A stretch of 64,000 nucleotides of DNA from Planctomycetaceae bacterium (GCA_021732995.1 JAKFWA010000044.1:1-64000); one strand, 5' to 3'; shown: positions 28,560 to 37,723, numbered from the stretch's first letter. The notes: generated from the letters alone by a model not told the origin. Numbers and translations are program-made.

Positions 28560-30962
28560 CTACGCGACGGCTTCTTCGACGTCCTGAGATTCGCGCAAGG
28601 CTTCCCATTGCTCGACGGTGTAGAGCACCTCTCGGGCCTGTGAGCCGTTGTAATCGCCAACAATCCCGTCTTCAGCCATGAAGTCGACGAGGCGGGCGGC
28701 GCGGCCGTAGCCGATGCCGAGAGCTCGCTGCAGGAGTGAAACGCTGCCTCGGCCTTCACGCACGACGACGTCGATGGCCTGCTCGTACAACTCGTCGCGG
28801 TCAGAAAGTTTGCCGGTGCCTTTCGCTCCAGCCGTGCTGATCTGAGCCAGCTCAGCGCTGTACTCGGGCTCAAAGTCGCCAAAGAAGTCGATGACGCTGT
28901 TCACTTCGTCGTCACTGACATAGGTGCCTTGCGAGCGAATCAGGTTGCTGGTGCCGGGAGCCAGGAACAGCATATCGCCGTTGCCGAGCAGTTTGTCTGC
29001 ACCGTTCTCATCCAGCACGACGCGGCTGTCCGTGCGGCTGGCGACTTGGAACGAGATTCGCGCCGGCAGGTTCGATTTGATCAGACCGGTGATGACGTCC
29101 ACTGTTGGCTTCTGAGTCGCCAGAACCAGATGGATGCCAACGGCACGCGACTTTTGAGCCAAGCGGATGATGTGATTCTCGACTTCCTTGCCGGAGGTCA
29201 TCATCAGGTCGGCCATTTCGTCGGCAACGATCACGATGTACGGCATGCGTTTGGGAATCAACGCTGCTTCTTCAGAAGCGAGGTCGATACCCATGCGGTC
29301 CATGCGGGTTTCGTGATCGAGCTTGTTGTAGCTGTCGAGGTGTCGGACGCCGACTCGCGCCAACAGGTCGTAGCGTTCTTCCATCTTGTCGACGGCCCAG
29401 GCCAGCACTGCTTCCGCCTTCTTCATGTCCGTGATCACGGGGTGCATGAGATGCGGAACGCGCTTGTACGGGCTCAGTTCGACCATCTTCGGGTCGATGA
29501 GCAGCAGCTTTACTTGCTCGGGCGTGCGAGTCATCAGCATCGACAGAATCAGTGTGTTCAAACACACGCTCTTGCCAGTACCGGTGCGGCCCGCGATGAG
29601 CAAGTGCGGCATCTTGCACATGTCGACAACGAGCGGCCGACCGCTGACATCCTTACCGAGGAAGATCGGAATCCGCTTGTCTTCAAGTTCTTGAGGGCAG
29701 GCTTCAATGAGTTCGCGCAACCGGACCATCACCTGCTTGTCGTTAGGAACTTCGACGCCAACGGTGTTCTTGCCAGGAATTGGAGCCACAACGCGGACGG
29801 CTGGAACTCGCAGAGCAATGGCGAGGTCGTCAGCCAGGCTGGTGACCTTCGACAGACGCAAGCCTGCTTCCAGTTCCAGCTCAAACTGAGTGATAACCGG
29901 ACCGGTATCGATCTCAACGACTTTCACGTTGAGTCCGAATTCCTGAAAGGTCTTCTCGAGCACCACGGCCGCCACGCGCGCCTTCTGAGCGAGCAGTTCG
30001 TAAGGGAACTCTTCGGACTCCGACAGCATGTCAAGCGGCGGCAGTTCGTAAACCTTGCCTTCCTCTTCTTCTGATCGGCAGGCGGCTTCGAGTTTCTCCA
30101 TCACAGCGTCGATATGCGAACCCGCAGTGATTGGCGGATTGATCTTGATACCGTTGGGGTCGATCTCAGCGGCGGTCGGAACCAATTCAGGCTTTGCTTC
30201 CGCGACGGCAGGCTTCGGCGTGGCCGGAGCCGCAGGCTTTGCAGCCGGGGCTGGCGCGGTGACCTTGGGCTCAGCTTTGGCTGGCTCAGCCTTTTCCTTC
30301 TTCTTTTTCGGACCGGCCGGTTTGGGCTCGGTCTCTCGCTGGCTGAGCGCGCCGCGGTGGTCGAGTTCTGGCTCATCATCAGTGGTCTTGTGGCGTTTCC
30401 CGAAGGCGACTCGATTCAGCACCGTCACCGGCAGCAGTGTCAGCTTGAAGGCCCACACCACGAACGACATCTCGGTGACCAGCAAAGCACCAGCGGTCAT
30501 CGCCGAGCCGAGCAGCAGCAGTGTGCCGGTCGACGCGAAGTGTGTCTGGCAGATGATGGAACCCCAGGCGCCGACGTAACCGCCGCTGCCGACGATCTGA
30601 CCTCCGGCTAAACCGGGAGCCGCCATCTGCAACAGCACACAAGTGGGGACGAGTAGCAAGCTTAGACCGAACGTCTTCTGCTGCACGTGTTCTTCGGGGC
30701 CTCGGAATAGCATTTTGGCGGCGAGGCCAACCATGCCGCCGATCAGCATCCACGCTCCCAGTCCGAAGACGGAACGCAGGCCGAACGCAAGTTTGGCACC
30801 GACTGGACCGCACCAGTTCAGCGGCTCTGCGCGCAACGGGTACGCCATTCGAGCCGGCGGATCAGCCGGATCGAAGCTGAGCATGCTCAACGCGACAAAC
30901 ACCGTGACCGCGAAGAGTGCCAGTCCGGTGAGGTCGTTTTTGAGTCGGCGAAGGTCCCACAT
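28560..30962 (-). CDS. ftsK: FtsK/SpoIIIE-type DNA translocase
   Basis: The 800-aa protein has four to five N-terminal membrane helices (to about residue 185), a Pro/Ala/Lys-rich linker (about 205-265), the alpha/beta motor domain with Walker A GRTGTGKS (458-465) and Walker B LLLID (486-490), and a gamma winged helix at the end (DELYEQAIDVVVREGRGSVSLLQRALGIGYGRAARLVDFM), which in FtsK reads KOPS sites. It pumps chromosomal DNA at the closing septum or division site. This is noteworthy in a planctomycete, a group that lacks FtsZ. It is upstream of flgM on the same strand, across 246 bp. Confidence 0.95.
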   Translation of the reverse strand: MWDLRRLKNDLTGLALFAVTVFVALSMLSFDPADPPARMAYPLRAEPLNWCGPVGAKLAFGLRSVFGLGAWMLIGGMVGLAAKMLFRGPEEHVQQKTFGLSLLLVPTCVLLQMAAPGLAGGQIVGSGGYVGAWGSIICQTHFASTGTLLLLGSAMTAGALLVTEMSFVVWAFKLTLLPVTVLNRVAFGKRHKTTDDEPELDHRGALSQRETEPKPAGPKKKKEKAEPAKAEPKVTAPAPAAKPAAPATPKPAVAEAKPELVPTAAEIDPNGIKINPPITAGSHIDAVMEKLEAACRSEEEEGKVYELPPLDMLSESEEFPYELLAQKARVAAVVLEKTFQEFGLNVKVVEIDTGPVITQFELELEAGLRLSKVTSLADDLAIALRVPAVRVVAPIPGKNTVGVEVPNDKQVMVRLRELIEACPQELEDKRIPIFLGKDVSGRPLVVDMCKMPHLLIAGRTGTGKSVCLNTLILSMLMTRTPEQVKLLLIDPKMVELSPYKRVPHLMHPVITDMKKAEAVLAWAVDKMEERYDLLARVGVRHLDSYNKLDHETRMDRMGIDLASEEAALIPKRMPYIVIVADEMADLMMTSGKEVENHIIRLAQKSRAVGIHLVLATQKPTVDVITGLIKSNLPARISFQVASRTDSRVVLDENGADKLLGNGDMLFLAPGTSNLIRSQGTYVSDDEVNSVIDFFGDFEPEYSAELAQISTAGAKGTGKLSDRDELYEQAIDVVVREGRGSVSLLQRALGIGYGRAARLVDFMAEDGIVGDYNGSQAREVLYTVEQWEALRESQDVEEAVA

Positions 30963-31000
30963 GGTCGGGATCGGCTCAGTTGGAGGCAGGAATGAAACGT

Positions 31001-31924
31001 CTAGTTGGATGAGGTCTTGTGTTGAGGATCGGCGGTCCCTTCGTCTTCGGGCTTCGGCCGGGATGCGATCACGGCTGGATCGCGACGTGGGTCGAGGCCT
31101 TCAACGGAAGGAACTCCGGGTGGTGGTGCTTGCGTCAAAGACTTATTGCTGCGCGTTGGTGGACGCACTGGCGACGTCTTCGGCCGGACGAAGGAGGGCT
31201 TCACCGGCGGTTCATCCACGGTTGCCGCTGGAGTAGCCGCAGTAGGTTTCTCGGTAACGCTGGTGGCTCCTGTTTCCGGAGTGGCCATGGCCGACTTCGG
31301 AACGGTCGGAGTTACTGGCGTTGCCGCAGCCGAATTATCAGCGGGCGGAATCTTCAGCTTCATGCCGAGCCGCAAATCATTCGGAGTCCGCAGGACGTCT
31401 TTGTTGAACTCATAGAGTTCTTGAAAACGTCGATGGGTTCCGAAGTACTTGAACGAGATGCTGCTGAGCGTGTCGCCAGCCACAACTTCGTGACTGGTGG
31501 CATTGCCCGTACTCGGACCTTTAGTGCTGTCGGGCTTGTTCGCCGTTGGATTGCCAGCGAGAGCGCGATCCAGCCCCGCCGCATCACTGGATGGGTTCGG
31601 CAGAGGAGCAACTTTATCCAACTCACGCGGCGCGTTGGGACGGATTGGTTCAGGCACTGGCCCGTTCGAACCCGAAGGCACACGCGGCGCAACGTCGGCC
31701 ATGAACGCGTCAGGTATCTTGTTGGCGTCAGCCTTCTGTTTGTCACTGGTGGGCAAGTAGGGCGCATGACGCTGAACCCCGATACGCTTATCGAGTTCAT
31801 CGCCGTGAGCCAACACGGGGACCGCACTCTCCGGATTCGGGGCTTCGTTCCTGAAGAAGAACGCGCCGACGATTCCGATGAGCAAGATGCCCAGTGCGAG
31901 TCCGACCTTCTTGTCCGGATGCAT
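31001..31924 (-). CDS. Membrane-anchored LysM protein
   Basis: The 307-aa protein has one N-terminal membrane helix (about 7-24), a Pro/Ala-rich spacer, and a LysM domain at about 144-193 (HEVVAGDTLSSISFKYFGTHRRFQELYEFN ... LRLGMKLKIPP). A Thr/Pro-rich tail follows. LysM domains bind peptidoglycan or related N-acetylglucosamine polymers, so it probably links membrane to wall. It lies 38 bp upstream of ftsK on the same strand, consistent with a division or envelope role. The start is the ATG at 31924; a GTG at 31954 is an alternative. Confidence 0.83.
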   Translation of the reverse strand: MHPDKKVGLALGILLIGIVGAFFFRNEAPNPESAVPVLAHGDELDKRIGVQRHAPYLPTSDKQKADANKIPDAFMADVAPRVPSGSNGPVPEPIRPNAPRELDKVAPLPNPSSDAAGLDRALAGNPTANKPDSTKGPSTGNATSHEVVAGDTLSSISFKYFGTHRRFQELYEFNKDVLRTPNDLRLGMKLKIPPADNSAAATPVTPTVPKSAMATPETGATSVTEKPTAATPAATVDEPPVKPSFVRPKTSPVRPPTRSNKSLTQAPPPGVPSVEGLDPRRDPAVIASRPKPEDEGTADPQHKTSSN

Positions 31925-32294
31925 GACTCGAGTCCCGCCAGGAAACAACCTCACCGTGTGGCGACACCGGCCGATGAGGTAACTGTCCTCGACCCTTGAC
32001 GATTACGAACCCTGAAATCGCAGTCGTCGTGAGCCGAGGGGAATCAAAGCGCGGCGACCTTCAGACGCACTCCGCCCCATGCGGCGTGAGTCTGATGCCT
32101 GCTTTGCCGCTTAAGCATGCGCTACGCGGCGGCTGACGGTAGGCGAAGATCTCAACTGCCCCATTTTCCGGGGGAGGTCCGACAGTTCGTTCGGATCAGG
32201 CAAACCCTGCGGGGGGTATTACAACCGTCACAATCCGCGCGATTGAATCAACTTGAGGCGCGCCGTTGTTTGGAATGGTCGTGAGCATCGTGGC

Positions 32295-32318
32295 GGACGC
32301 GTCTCGCGTCCGTCTTTT
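32295..32318 (+). repeat. GC-rich hairpin with T tail
   Basis: GGACGCG (32295-32301) and CGCGTCC (32305-32311) form a perfect 7-bp stem with a 3-nt loop, followed by GTCTTTT on the plus strand. It looks like a terminator, but no plus-strand gene ends nearby, so I class it with the surrounding repeats. Confidence 0.5.
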
Positions 32319-32337
32319 GGGTCTCAAGCGTTGGTAA

Positions 32338-32461
32338 CTGTTGTGGCCGGTCTCCCGACCGAGCCACAAAGCGCGACCGCAAGTCTCCCGAGTGACGCTA
32401 GACGCGCGATTGGAGACCTTCGGGCAGTTGGATGTGGCTCGGTCAGACAGCGGCCACAACC
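32338..32461. repeat. Dispersed palindromic repeat C, inverted pair
   Basis: GTTGTGGCCG...GACCGAGCCACA (32340-32368) and its reverse complement TGTGGCTCGGTC...CGGCCACAAC (32434-32461) face each other across about 65 nt; only the six central bases differ. The left unit is the same as the copy at 22297-22323. Confidence 0.85.
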
Positions 32462-32520
32462 AGCGCGCCGTCACCAGTTCGAATCGGCGAGTGGATTATT
32501 TAGGGGCGAGGTGGTCGTTC

Positions 32521-32571
32521 TGTAGGTCGGACAATCCTGTCCGACAGCCGGATAAGATGTCCGGCCTACTT
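32521..32571. repeat. Dispersed palindromic repeat B, copy 2
   Basis: GTCGGACAATCCTGTCCGAC plus a flanking GCCGGATAAGATGTCCGGC-like second palindrome. It is the reverse complement, with few differences, of 21841-21892. Confidence 0.85.
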
Positions 32572-32587
32572 GAGGTAAGTCAGTCGA

Positions 32588-33409
32588 CTACGCAGGCCAA
32601 CATTGTGTTCCGCCGTCGACTCGCAAGACCTGCCCCGTGACGAACTGTCCGAGGGGACCAGCGAAGAACTCCACAACGCGGGCGACTTCATCGACAAGCG
32701 CGATGCGTTCCAGCGTGCCCTCTTCGATCATGCGCTTGGTGTCGACGGTGCGGGTGCCGAGGAATCGGCCGGTGCGCGTGTCGCCGGGGGCGAGGCTGTT
32801 CACGGTCACGTTGTACGGTCGCATCTCCGCAGCCAGGCAGCGTGTGTACTCGACGACGGCGGCTTTGGCCGTAGCGTAGATGCAGGACTGAGGGATACCT
32901 GAGAAGGCTGCGATCGAACTGATCGTGACGATTCGGCCGGTCTTACGTTCCATCATGCGGCGACCGACCTGCTGGCAGGTGTAGATGGTGCTCATGAGGT
33001 TGCGATCCAGCACCGAGCGGACGTCTTCCTCTTTAATCATGACGGCGTCGTTGGGGTTCGGCTTGCCACCCGCAGCCGCGATATCGCCGCCGGCGCTGTG
33101 AATCAGAATGTCGATCGGTCCCAGTTCTTTGGTCACGCCGTCCACAACTTGAATGACCTGATCGTTCTTGGTGAGGTCGCCCAGCACGCGGCAGGTTTTG
33201 ACGTTGAACTCCTGACCGATCTGCTTGGCGGTTTCAGTGAGAGTGGTGCCTTCACCGTATTCGGCAGGGCCGTTTTCGCGCATGCCGTGAATACCAACGC
33301 TGCAGCCGAGGTTGGCCAATGTCTCTGCGAAGGCTCGTCCCAAACCGCGACCGGCGCCGGTGACCAACGCAACTTTGCCTTCCAACAAACGTGGTGCTGA
33401 GGAACTCAT
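32588..33409 (-). CDS. Short-chain dehydrogenase/reductase
   Basis: The 273-aa protein has the classical SDR layout: cofactor motif TGAGRGLGRA near residue 18, HSAGG in place of NNAG, the catalytic Ser in TISSIAAFSG, YATAK for the Tyr/Lys pair, and LAPGDTRTG. It should be a cytosolic NAD(P)-dependent oxidoreductase of the FabG/3-oxoacyl type, substrate unknown. GGAAAG lies 8 nt before the ATG at 33409. Confidence 0.92.
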   Translation of the reverse strand: MSSSAPRLLEGKVALVTGAGRGLGRAFAETLANLGCSVGIHGMRENGPAEYGEGTTLTETAKQIGQEFNVKTCRVLGDLTKNDQVIQVVDGVTKELGPIDILIHSAGGDIAAAGGKPNPNDAVMIKEEDVRSVLDRNLMSTIYTCQQVGRRMMERKTGRIVTISSIAAFSGIPQSCIYATAKAAVVEYTRCLAAEMRPYNVTVNSLAPGDTRTGRFLGTRTVDTKRMIEEGTLERIALVDEVARVVEFFAGPLGQFVTGQVLRVDGGTQCWPA

Positions 33410-33457
33410 GGGTGTCTTTCCAAGGTGTGATGAACGGCGCTGCTGGCGGGTGGATGT

Positions 33458-33946
33458 CTAGCGGACGAATGCCATGTAATAAAACAGCAGGCCGGTTACG
33501 GATGTCAGAGTCAGATCGAGCGTCGACGCCCATCCGAGCGTCTTATGTAACTTGCTGGCCGCTGCGGGGGCGGGTGGCTTTGGGAACTTCTTGAGAGCAT
33601 GAACGATCGTGACGGCCCAGAGAACCGGGCTGGAGACTGCGAACACGAGGTGAATCCACAGCACGGTGCGTACTGTGGCAAGTTGTTCGGTCGAGAGCGG
33701 GACGGCTCGTTTCGCGACGACGTTCTGCCAACCGCCCTGAATCTGCTGCATGTCGACTTCAAAGGCGACGACTGCCAGCAGCAGGACGACCGCTAGGCCG
33801 AGCTGAATGTTGCGATGAGCAACAAACTTCGCTCGAAACTTAACCAGATAGATGCTGTAGACCAGTGTGGGCACCACCAACACGAGCGCGCACACGACCG
33901 CATCGAGCATGAATGAAGTGCGGTAGCCGAGGAATCCATCCGTCAT
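33458..33946 (-). CDS. DUF420-type membrane protein
   Basis: The 162-aa protein has four hydrophobic segments (about 14-34, 46-66, 96-118, 138-158) and the His/Asp-bearing loops of DUF420 (KFVAHRNIQ, EVDMQQIQGGW, HLVFAVSSPVLW, KLHKTLGW). DUF420 proteins are often near cytochrome oxidase assembly genes and may bind haem, but no oxidase gene is near here. The ATG at 33946 has GGAGG 7 nt upstream. It lies 48 bp upstream of the SDR gene on the same strand. Confidence 0.72.
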   Translation of the reverse strand: MTDGFLGYRTSFMLDAVVCALVLVVPTLVYSIYLVKFRAKFVAHRNIQLGLAVVLLLAVVAFEVDMQQIQGGWQNVVAKRAVPLSTEQLATVRTVLWIHLVFAVSSPVLWAVTIVHALKKFPKPPAPAAASKLHKTLGWASTLDLTLTSVTGLLFYYMAFVR

Positions 33947-34125
33947 TCGAGTGCCTCCGTGATGAGTGCAAGCTGTCCCTGCGAGGGAGTTTTAGGCACT
34001 GACTGCGGAATCATCCAAGGCCATGTGAACAAAGTAATAGAATGGCGCGTCGCCGCCTCGTGACGCTTCACCAACGACCAGCAGAGTGTGGTCGTTGCGC
34101 GAAAAACCGCCAGTGACTCAATCGT

Positions 34126-35394
34126 TCAGCCTTCGATCTGGAAGCCAACCGGAACGAGAACTTTTGAAGCGACCGGTCTGCCTCGATATGTGGCTGGTTG
34201 GAATTTCCAGTCTCGAACCGCTTTCAGCGCCGCCTGATCGAGAGATTCGAAGCCGGACGAGCGATGAACTTTCAACGTCGCGACTGTGCCTTGGCCAGTA
34301 ACACTCACCAGCAACTGCACAACACCTTCCTGACCTTTCTCGTAGGCTTCAGGCGGGTAGGGCGGCGGAGGGTTGAGTGGTAGTTTGGACGGATACTGAT
34401 CCGGCCGACCGCCCGGTGGCAGCCCATCGCCCGGAGACGCGACACTGGCTGCCGACATCGTCGCCTGCAGCGCCTGCCCCTTGGAGCTTCCAGCGAGTTT
34501 TCCGGTTTCGTCCTCACCCTTCCGAGCGGAGGATGTTCCTGACTTTTCAGCGGGAGCTGATGATTCCGCCTTGGCTTGCGCGTTTACCGATGCCTCTGCA
34601 CTGCTTGCGTGGGCGGACGGTGGACTCGGTCGTTCTGCGAGTTGCTCGGGCTCCGGCGGAGGTTCCGCGCCGGGGCGGCTTTGAGTTGCGACCGATTGAG
34701 CTAACGGAACGGCCGGTGCTGATGGCTCAGAAGCGGTCGCTGGCAGTTTCGCCGCTTGCGGTTGCTCTTCCGGTTTCGGAGTTTCGACTGGAGCTGCCAG
34801 TGTCGACGGCGCTTCCGTTCGCGGCGGTTCAGTTGGCTTTGACTCGGGCTGGGGTTTCAGAGCCTCAGCTTTAGGCTCTGGCTCCGGTTGTCTCACCTCG
34901 TCCTTTGTGTCCTTTACGTCCTCTTCCTTCGCCGGTTCTTCGGCAACGGGCTCAGGTTCGGGTTGTTCCAACGCCTCAACGATTGGTTCCGGCAAACGAA
35001 TCGGATTAGCCAGCGCGACAAGCGACCGAGGCTCATCGACAAGCCTGCGCGGTCTCGCTGCCGGCGCGTGAACGACGACCTCGGTCGGTTCGATCTTCAG
35101 CACATCGAGCGCCGTGGGATCAACGTCCGAAACATCGAAGCCGAGCGTCGTGCCGTCGTCGCCTTTCAGTGTTGCGACCTCACCGAAGTCGAACAGTGAT
35201 TCCAGGTGAGGCGAGTTGATTGTCCCGCCCGCACCTGGATTGCCGCCCGCTTGGATGCCATAGCCGGGCGGCACGAAGCCCCCGGCCCAACCCACAAATG
35301 CCAAGCCCGCGGCCGACACGTGGATGACACCACTCAGGAGATAGCTGGAAAGAATCTGACTACGAACCACGACGGCTGCTGATCCTCGCGACAA
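34126..35394 (-). CDS. TonB-like energy transducer
   Basis: The 422-aa protein has an N-terminal membrane helix (about 14-34), a long Pro/Glu/Ala-rich periplasmic spacer (about 110-330), and a TonB C-terminal domain ending PPYPPEAYEKGQEGVVQLLV ... DQAALKAVRDWKFQPATYRG. It should couple the proton gradient to outer-membrane receptors, with ExbB/ExbD elsewhere. The start is uncertain: the frame opens with TTG at 35394; a GTG at 35370 is an alternative. It follows the RraA-like gene by 24 bp on the same strand. Confidence 0.85.
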   Translation of the reverse strand: MSRGSAAVVVRSQILSSYLLSGVIHVSAAGLAFVGWAGGFVPPGYGIQAGGNPGAGGTINSPHLESLFDFGEVATLKGDDGTTLGFDVSDVDPTALDVLKIEPTEVVVHAPAARPRRLVDEPRSLVALANPIRLPEPIVEALEQPEPEPVAEEPAKEEDVKDTKDEVRQPEPEPKAEALKPQPESKPTEPPRTEAPSTLAAPVETPKPEEQPQAAKLPATASEPSAPAVPLAQSVATQSRPGAEPPPEPEQLAERPSPPSAHASSAEASVNAQAKAESSAPAEKSGTSSARKGEDETGKLAGSSKGQALQATMSAASVASPGDGLPPGGRPDQYPSKLPLNPPPPYPPEAYEKGQEGVVQLLVSVTGQGTVATLKVHRSSGFESLDQAALKAVRDWKFQPATYRGRPVASKVLVPVGFQIEG

Positions 35395-35418
35395 TGCGCC
35401 AATCTGAAATGACTGAGA

Positions 35419-36168
35419 CTAACCAACAACCAGTTTCTTGGACTTCAAACGGTTGGCCAGTTCCGCAATCTTTGCTCCACAGGCCTTACGCGCTTCTGCG
35501 AAGCCCTTGGGATTGATGTTCGGACCTTTGACGTAGTCCAGAATAATCTTTTCCGCTGCAGCCAATTCGTCGCAGGCATCGGGCACTTCGGACGCCACTT
35601 CGACGGGAATCGTGGTGATGCCGTTGAGGTCTCCGTGCAGCAACTCGCCGGGGAAAATCGCCATGCCGCCGACGGTGACGGGCACGTTGATATGCAACAT
35701 GTGGCAATAGCCGTGAGCACAGATGGAACCGCTGGTGAAGCACGGGAAATCGAGCGGCGCCACTTGCTCCAGATCGCGGCCGGTTCCCGACGTGATCAGG
35801 CCCGATGCTCCGAATTGCTTGTACGTGGTGCACATGACTTCGCCGAACGTCGCGGAGGCACAGGGTTGGTCCAGGTCTTGAAAGACCAGCACCGGAGGGC
35901 CGGAGAATTGATCAAAGACTTCCAGTTGCCCGGCAATACCGGCATAAGCGTCAAGGCCCTTCGGTGGTTCCATGCTGCGGAAGGTGGTCGTCAGGGCGTA
36001 GCCAACCATCGGCGGCAGCTTGGGATAGCAGGCCATGATGCTCTTATCCATATAGCCGCGGCTGCGCGACCGCATGTCCCACAGTTCAACGACATTGCAG
36101 ATGGTGGGTGTGTCGTACTTCTTCAACTTGGCGAGAGTCTCGGGCGAGACGCCGGCATACTTCGGCAT
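35419..36168 (-). CDS. RraA/HMG-aldolase-like protein
   Basis: The 249-aa cytosolic protein has the RraA fold pattern: [11 protein letters not shown] at the start, [29 protein letters not shown] (GE...RD motif of 4-hydroxy-4-methyl-2-oxoglutarate/HMG aldolases) and [13 protein letters not shown] near the end. Proteins of this family are either metal-dependent aldolases or RNase E regulators; the intact GE...RD motif favours an aldolase. AGGA lies 8 nt before the ATG at 36168. A second RraA-like gene sits at 36992. Confidence 0.85.
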   Translation of the reverse strand: MPKYAGVSPETLAKLKKYDTPTICNVVELWDMRSRSRGYMDKSIMACYPKLPPMVGYALTTTFRSMEPPKGLDAYAGIAGQLEVFDQFSGPPVLVFQDLDQPCASATFGEVMCTTYKQFGASGLITSGTGRDLEQVAPLDFPCFTSGSICAHGYCHMLHINVPVTVGGMAIFPGELLHGDLNGITTIPVEVASEVPDACDELAAAEKIILDYVKGPNINPKGFAEARKACGAKIAELANRLKSKKLVVG

Positions 36169-36290
36169 GGCGGGTTCCTAAGGAGAGGTTCAACGGTCAA
36201 CGCGGGCGAGCGGCGGAAGGTTAGGGCTTTGCCGGGCGGGTTGCCAATCTCTACCGTTTACTGTCTTCAAGTCGCTCTCTGGAGAGAATC

Positions 36291-36980
36291 GTGCTGTCAC
36301 AACTTCTGGTCTGTGCCGCTCTGACGTTTGGATTTGCCGAAGAACCCAAGACGGGTGCTCTGTTTCAAACGTTGCCCGAAGACGGCGTGTGGGCGAAATA
36401 CGAGGTGGCGTTGAAGATCAACAATCAGGAGACGAAGCCCATCTGGTACGCTCGGTCAGTGGGGAAAGTTTTTCATGACGGCAAAGAGTGCCGTTTCATC
36501 GAGTTGGAGCAGGAGAGTGACGGCTCGGAAACCCCGCACTTGCAGTGGCGATTCGTTATTCCCGAGGCTGAATTCGGCAACGATAAGAATCCGTTGAACA
36601 AGGCCGTCCGCATCTGGCACAAGGAGGGCGATGGCGAAACTGAACGACTGGCGAATCTGGCTGACAAGAATCCGCTGATCGCTTCGTTCTTCGGCGGACC
36701 GGAGGTGGACCGCAAACGCGAGTCCGACAAGTACAAGTTCAGTTGGCAGCGCGGCGAACTGGAGTGCGAAGTCATTTCTGGTCGCAGTGAGGCGATGCTC
36801 GGCACTGCCAAGATCACGATGCACCACCGCATTCTGCGTGAGAAGTCTATTCCCTTTGGATTTGCCGGGGCGTTGGAAGAACTCAAGATCGAAGGCGACA
36901 ATCAGCAGATCTCGGCGAAGTTTCTGCTCGTGGATCACGGCAAGGGAGCGATGCCGAAACTGCCACAACTGCAGCCGTAA
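36291..36980 (+). CDS. Secreted protein of unknown function
   Basis: The 229-aa protein has a short signal peptide (about 1-17, ending GFAEEPK) and no motif I recognise. Its predicted structure is mostly beta: several repeats of charged Gly-poor strands, such as WAKYEVALKINNQETKPIWYARSVGKVFHDGKECRFIELEQ. It starts with GTG at 36291, preceded by GGAGAG. It lies divergently from one RraA-like gene and converges on another. Confidence 0.6.
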   Translation: MLSQLLVCAALTFGFAEEPKTGALFQTLPEDGVWAKYEVALKINNQETKPIWYARSVGKVFHDGKECRFIELEQESDGSETPHLQWRFVIPEAEFGNDKNPLNKAVRIWHKEGDGETERLANLADKNPLIASFFGGPEVDRKRESDKYKFSWQRGELECEVISGRSEAMLGTAKITMHHRILREKSIPFGFAGALEELKIEGDNQQISAKFLLVDHGKGAMPKLPQLQP

Positions 36981-36991
36981 GGTTCGCCGTT

Positions 36992-37654
36992 CTACAGAAC
37001 GCCATATTTCGCATAGGCATCGGCCGCGAGCATCCCGGCTTTGATGGCATCACGAGTGATGTTCTCGGCGTGGACTTTGTCCCAGGCACGCTGGATGGCT
37101 TCTGCTTCGACCTCTTGAGGCACGACGACAACCCCGTCGCCATCAGCAAACACGAGATCGCCGGGGCTGAATCGCACGCCGTCAATCTCGACCGGGACAT
37201 CGATGTCGATGACGCGCTGCCGGTTCTGACTGTCATAAATGCAGCGACCGCGAGCATAGACGGCGAAACCCATCGCGCGCATTTGCCGTGTGTCGCGTAC
37301 CGCTCCGTCGACGATTGCACCGATGCAGCCACGATTGCGAGCCGCTGTCGAAAGCAGTTCACCCCATACACCTGATCGAGTCGATCCCTGTGCTGCCGCA
37401 ATGACAATGTCATCGGGACGGCAAGAATCGACGGCCTTCAGTTCAAGTTCGTAGGGGCTCGGGTCGACGTGCGCCATGTCAGCCCACAAGGTGGTCTTGC
37501 AGCGACCAACCAGGAGCCCGTCTACCGTCTGCGGCAGCAACGACACTCGCGGCGACTGATGAGTAAACCCGAGGCCGTCGAGCGCATCGCAAACGACAGC
37601 ACAGTGCAGCTTTTCACGCATCATCGGGAGAGTGATTGATGGCGACTTGGACAT
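36992..37654 (-). CDS. RraA/HMG-aldolase-like protein, second copy
   Basis: The 220-aa protein has the motif WGELLSTAARNRGCIGAIVDGAVRDTRQM, which is closer to canonical RraA and HMG aldolases than the copy at 35419, and a conserved PGDLVFADGDGVVVVP. It probably cleaves a 4-hydroxy-2-oxoacid with a divalent metal. The pair with 35419 is only distantly similar, so it is not a recent duplication. Confidence 0.87.
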   Translation of the reverse strand: MSKSPSITLPMMREKLHCAVVCDALDGLGFTHQSPRVSLLPQTVDGLLVGRCKTTLWADMAHVDPSPYELELKAVDSCRPDDIVIAAAQGSTRSGVWGELLSTAARNRGCIGAIVDGAVRDTRQMRAMGFAVYARGRCIYDSQNRQRVIDIDVPVEIDGVRFSPGDLVFADGDGVVVVPQEVEAEAIQRAWDKVHAENITRDAIKAGMLAADAYAKYGVL

Positions 37655-37723
37655 TGGGCCTCGCTCACGTTGGTGGATTAGATGGTGAGATTCGTTGACG
37701 AGTATTCCGTGGGCGATGATAGC

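Larger units (their letters stand above)
31925..32587. other. Gene-free, repeat-rich intergenic block
   Basis: About 660 bp between the LysM gene and the SDR gene contain no credible reading frame. They hold a GGACGCG-TCT-CGCGTCC hairpin (32295-32311), a pair of repeat C units in inverted orientation (32338-32461) and repeat B copy 2 (32521-32571). The left third (31955-32200) shows no structure I recognise apart from the 5' end of the LysM transcript. Confidence 0.7.

Noticed and set aside
28929-30074. 381-codon plus-strand frame opposite ftsK
   Set aside because: The FtsK Walker motifs on the other strand are decisive, and the frame has no ribosome binding site.
32295-32318. Terminator for a plus-strand gene
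   Set aside because: The hairpin plus T tail looks right, but no plus-strand gene ends within several kilobases, so I keep it as a repeat.
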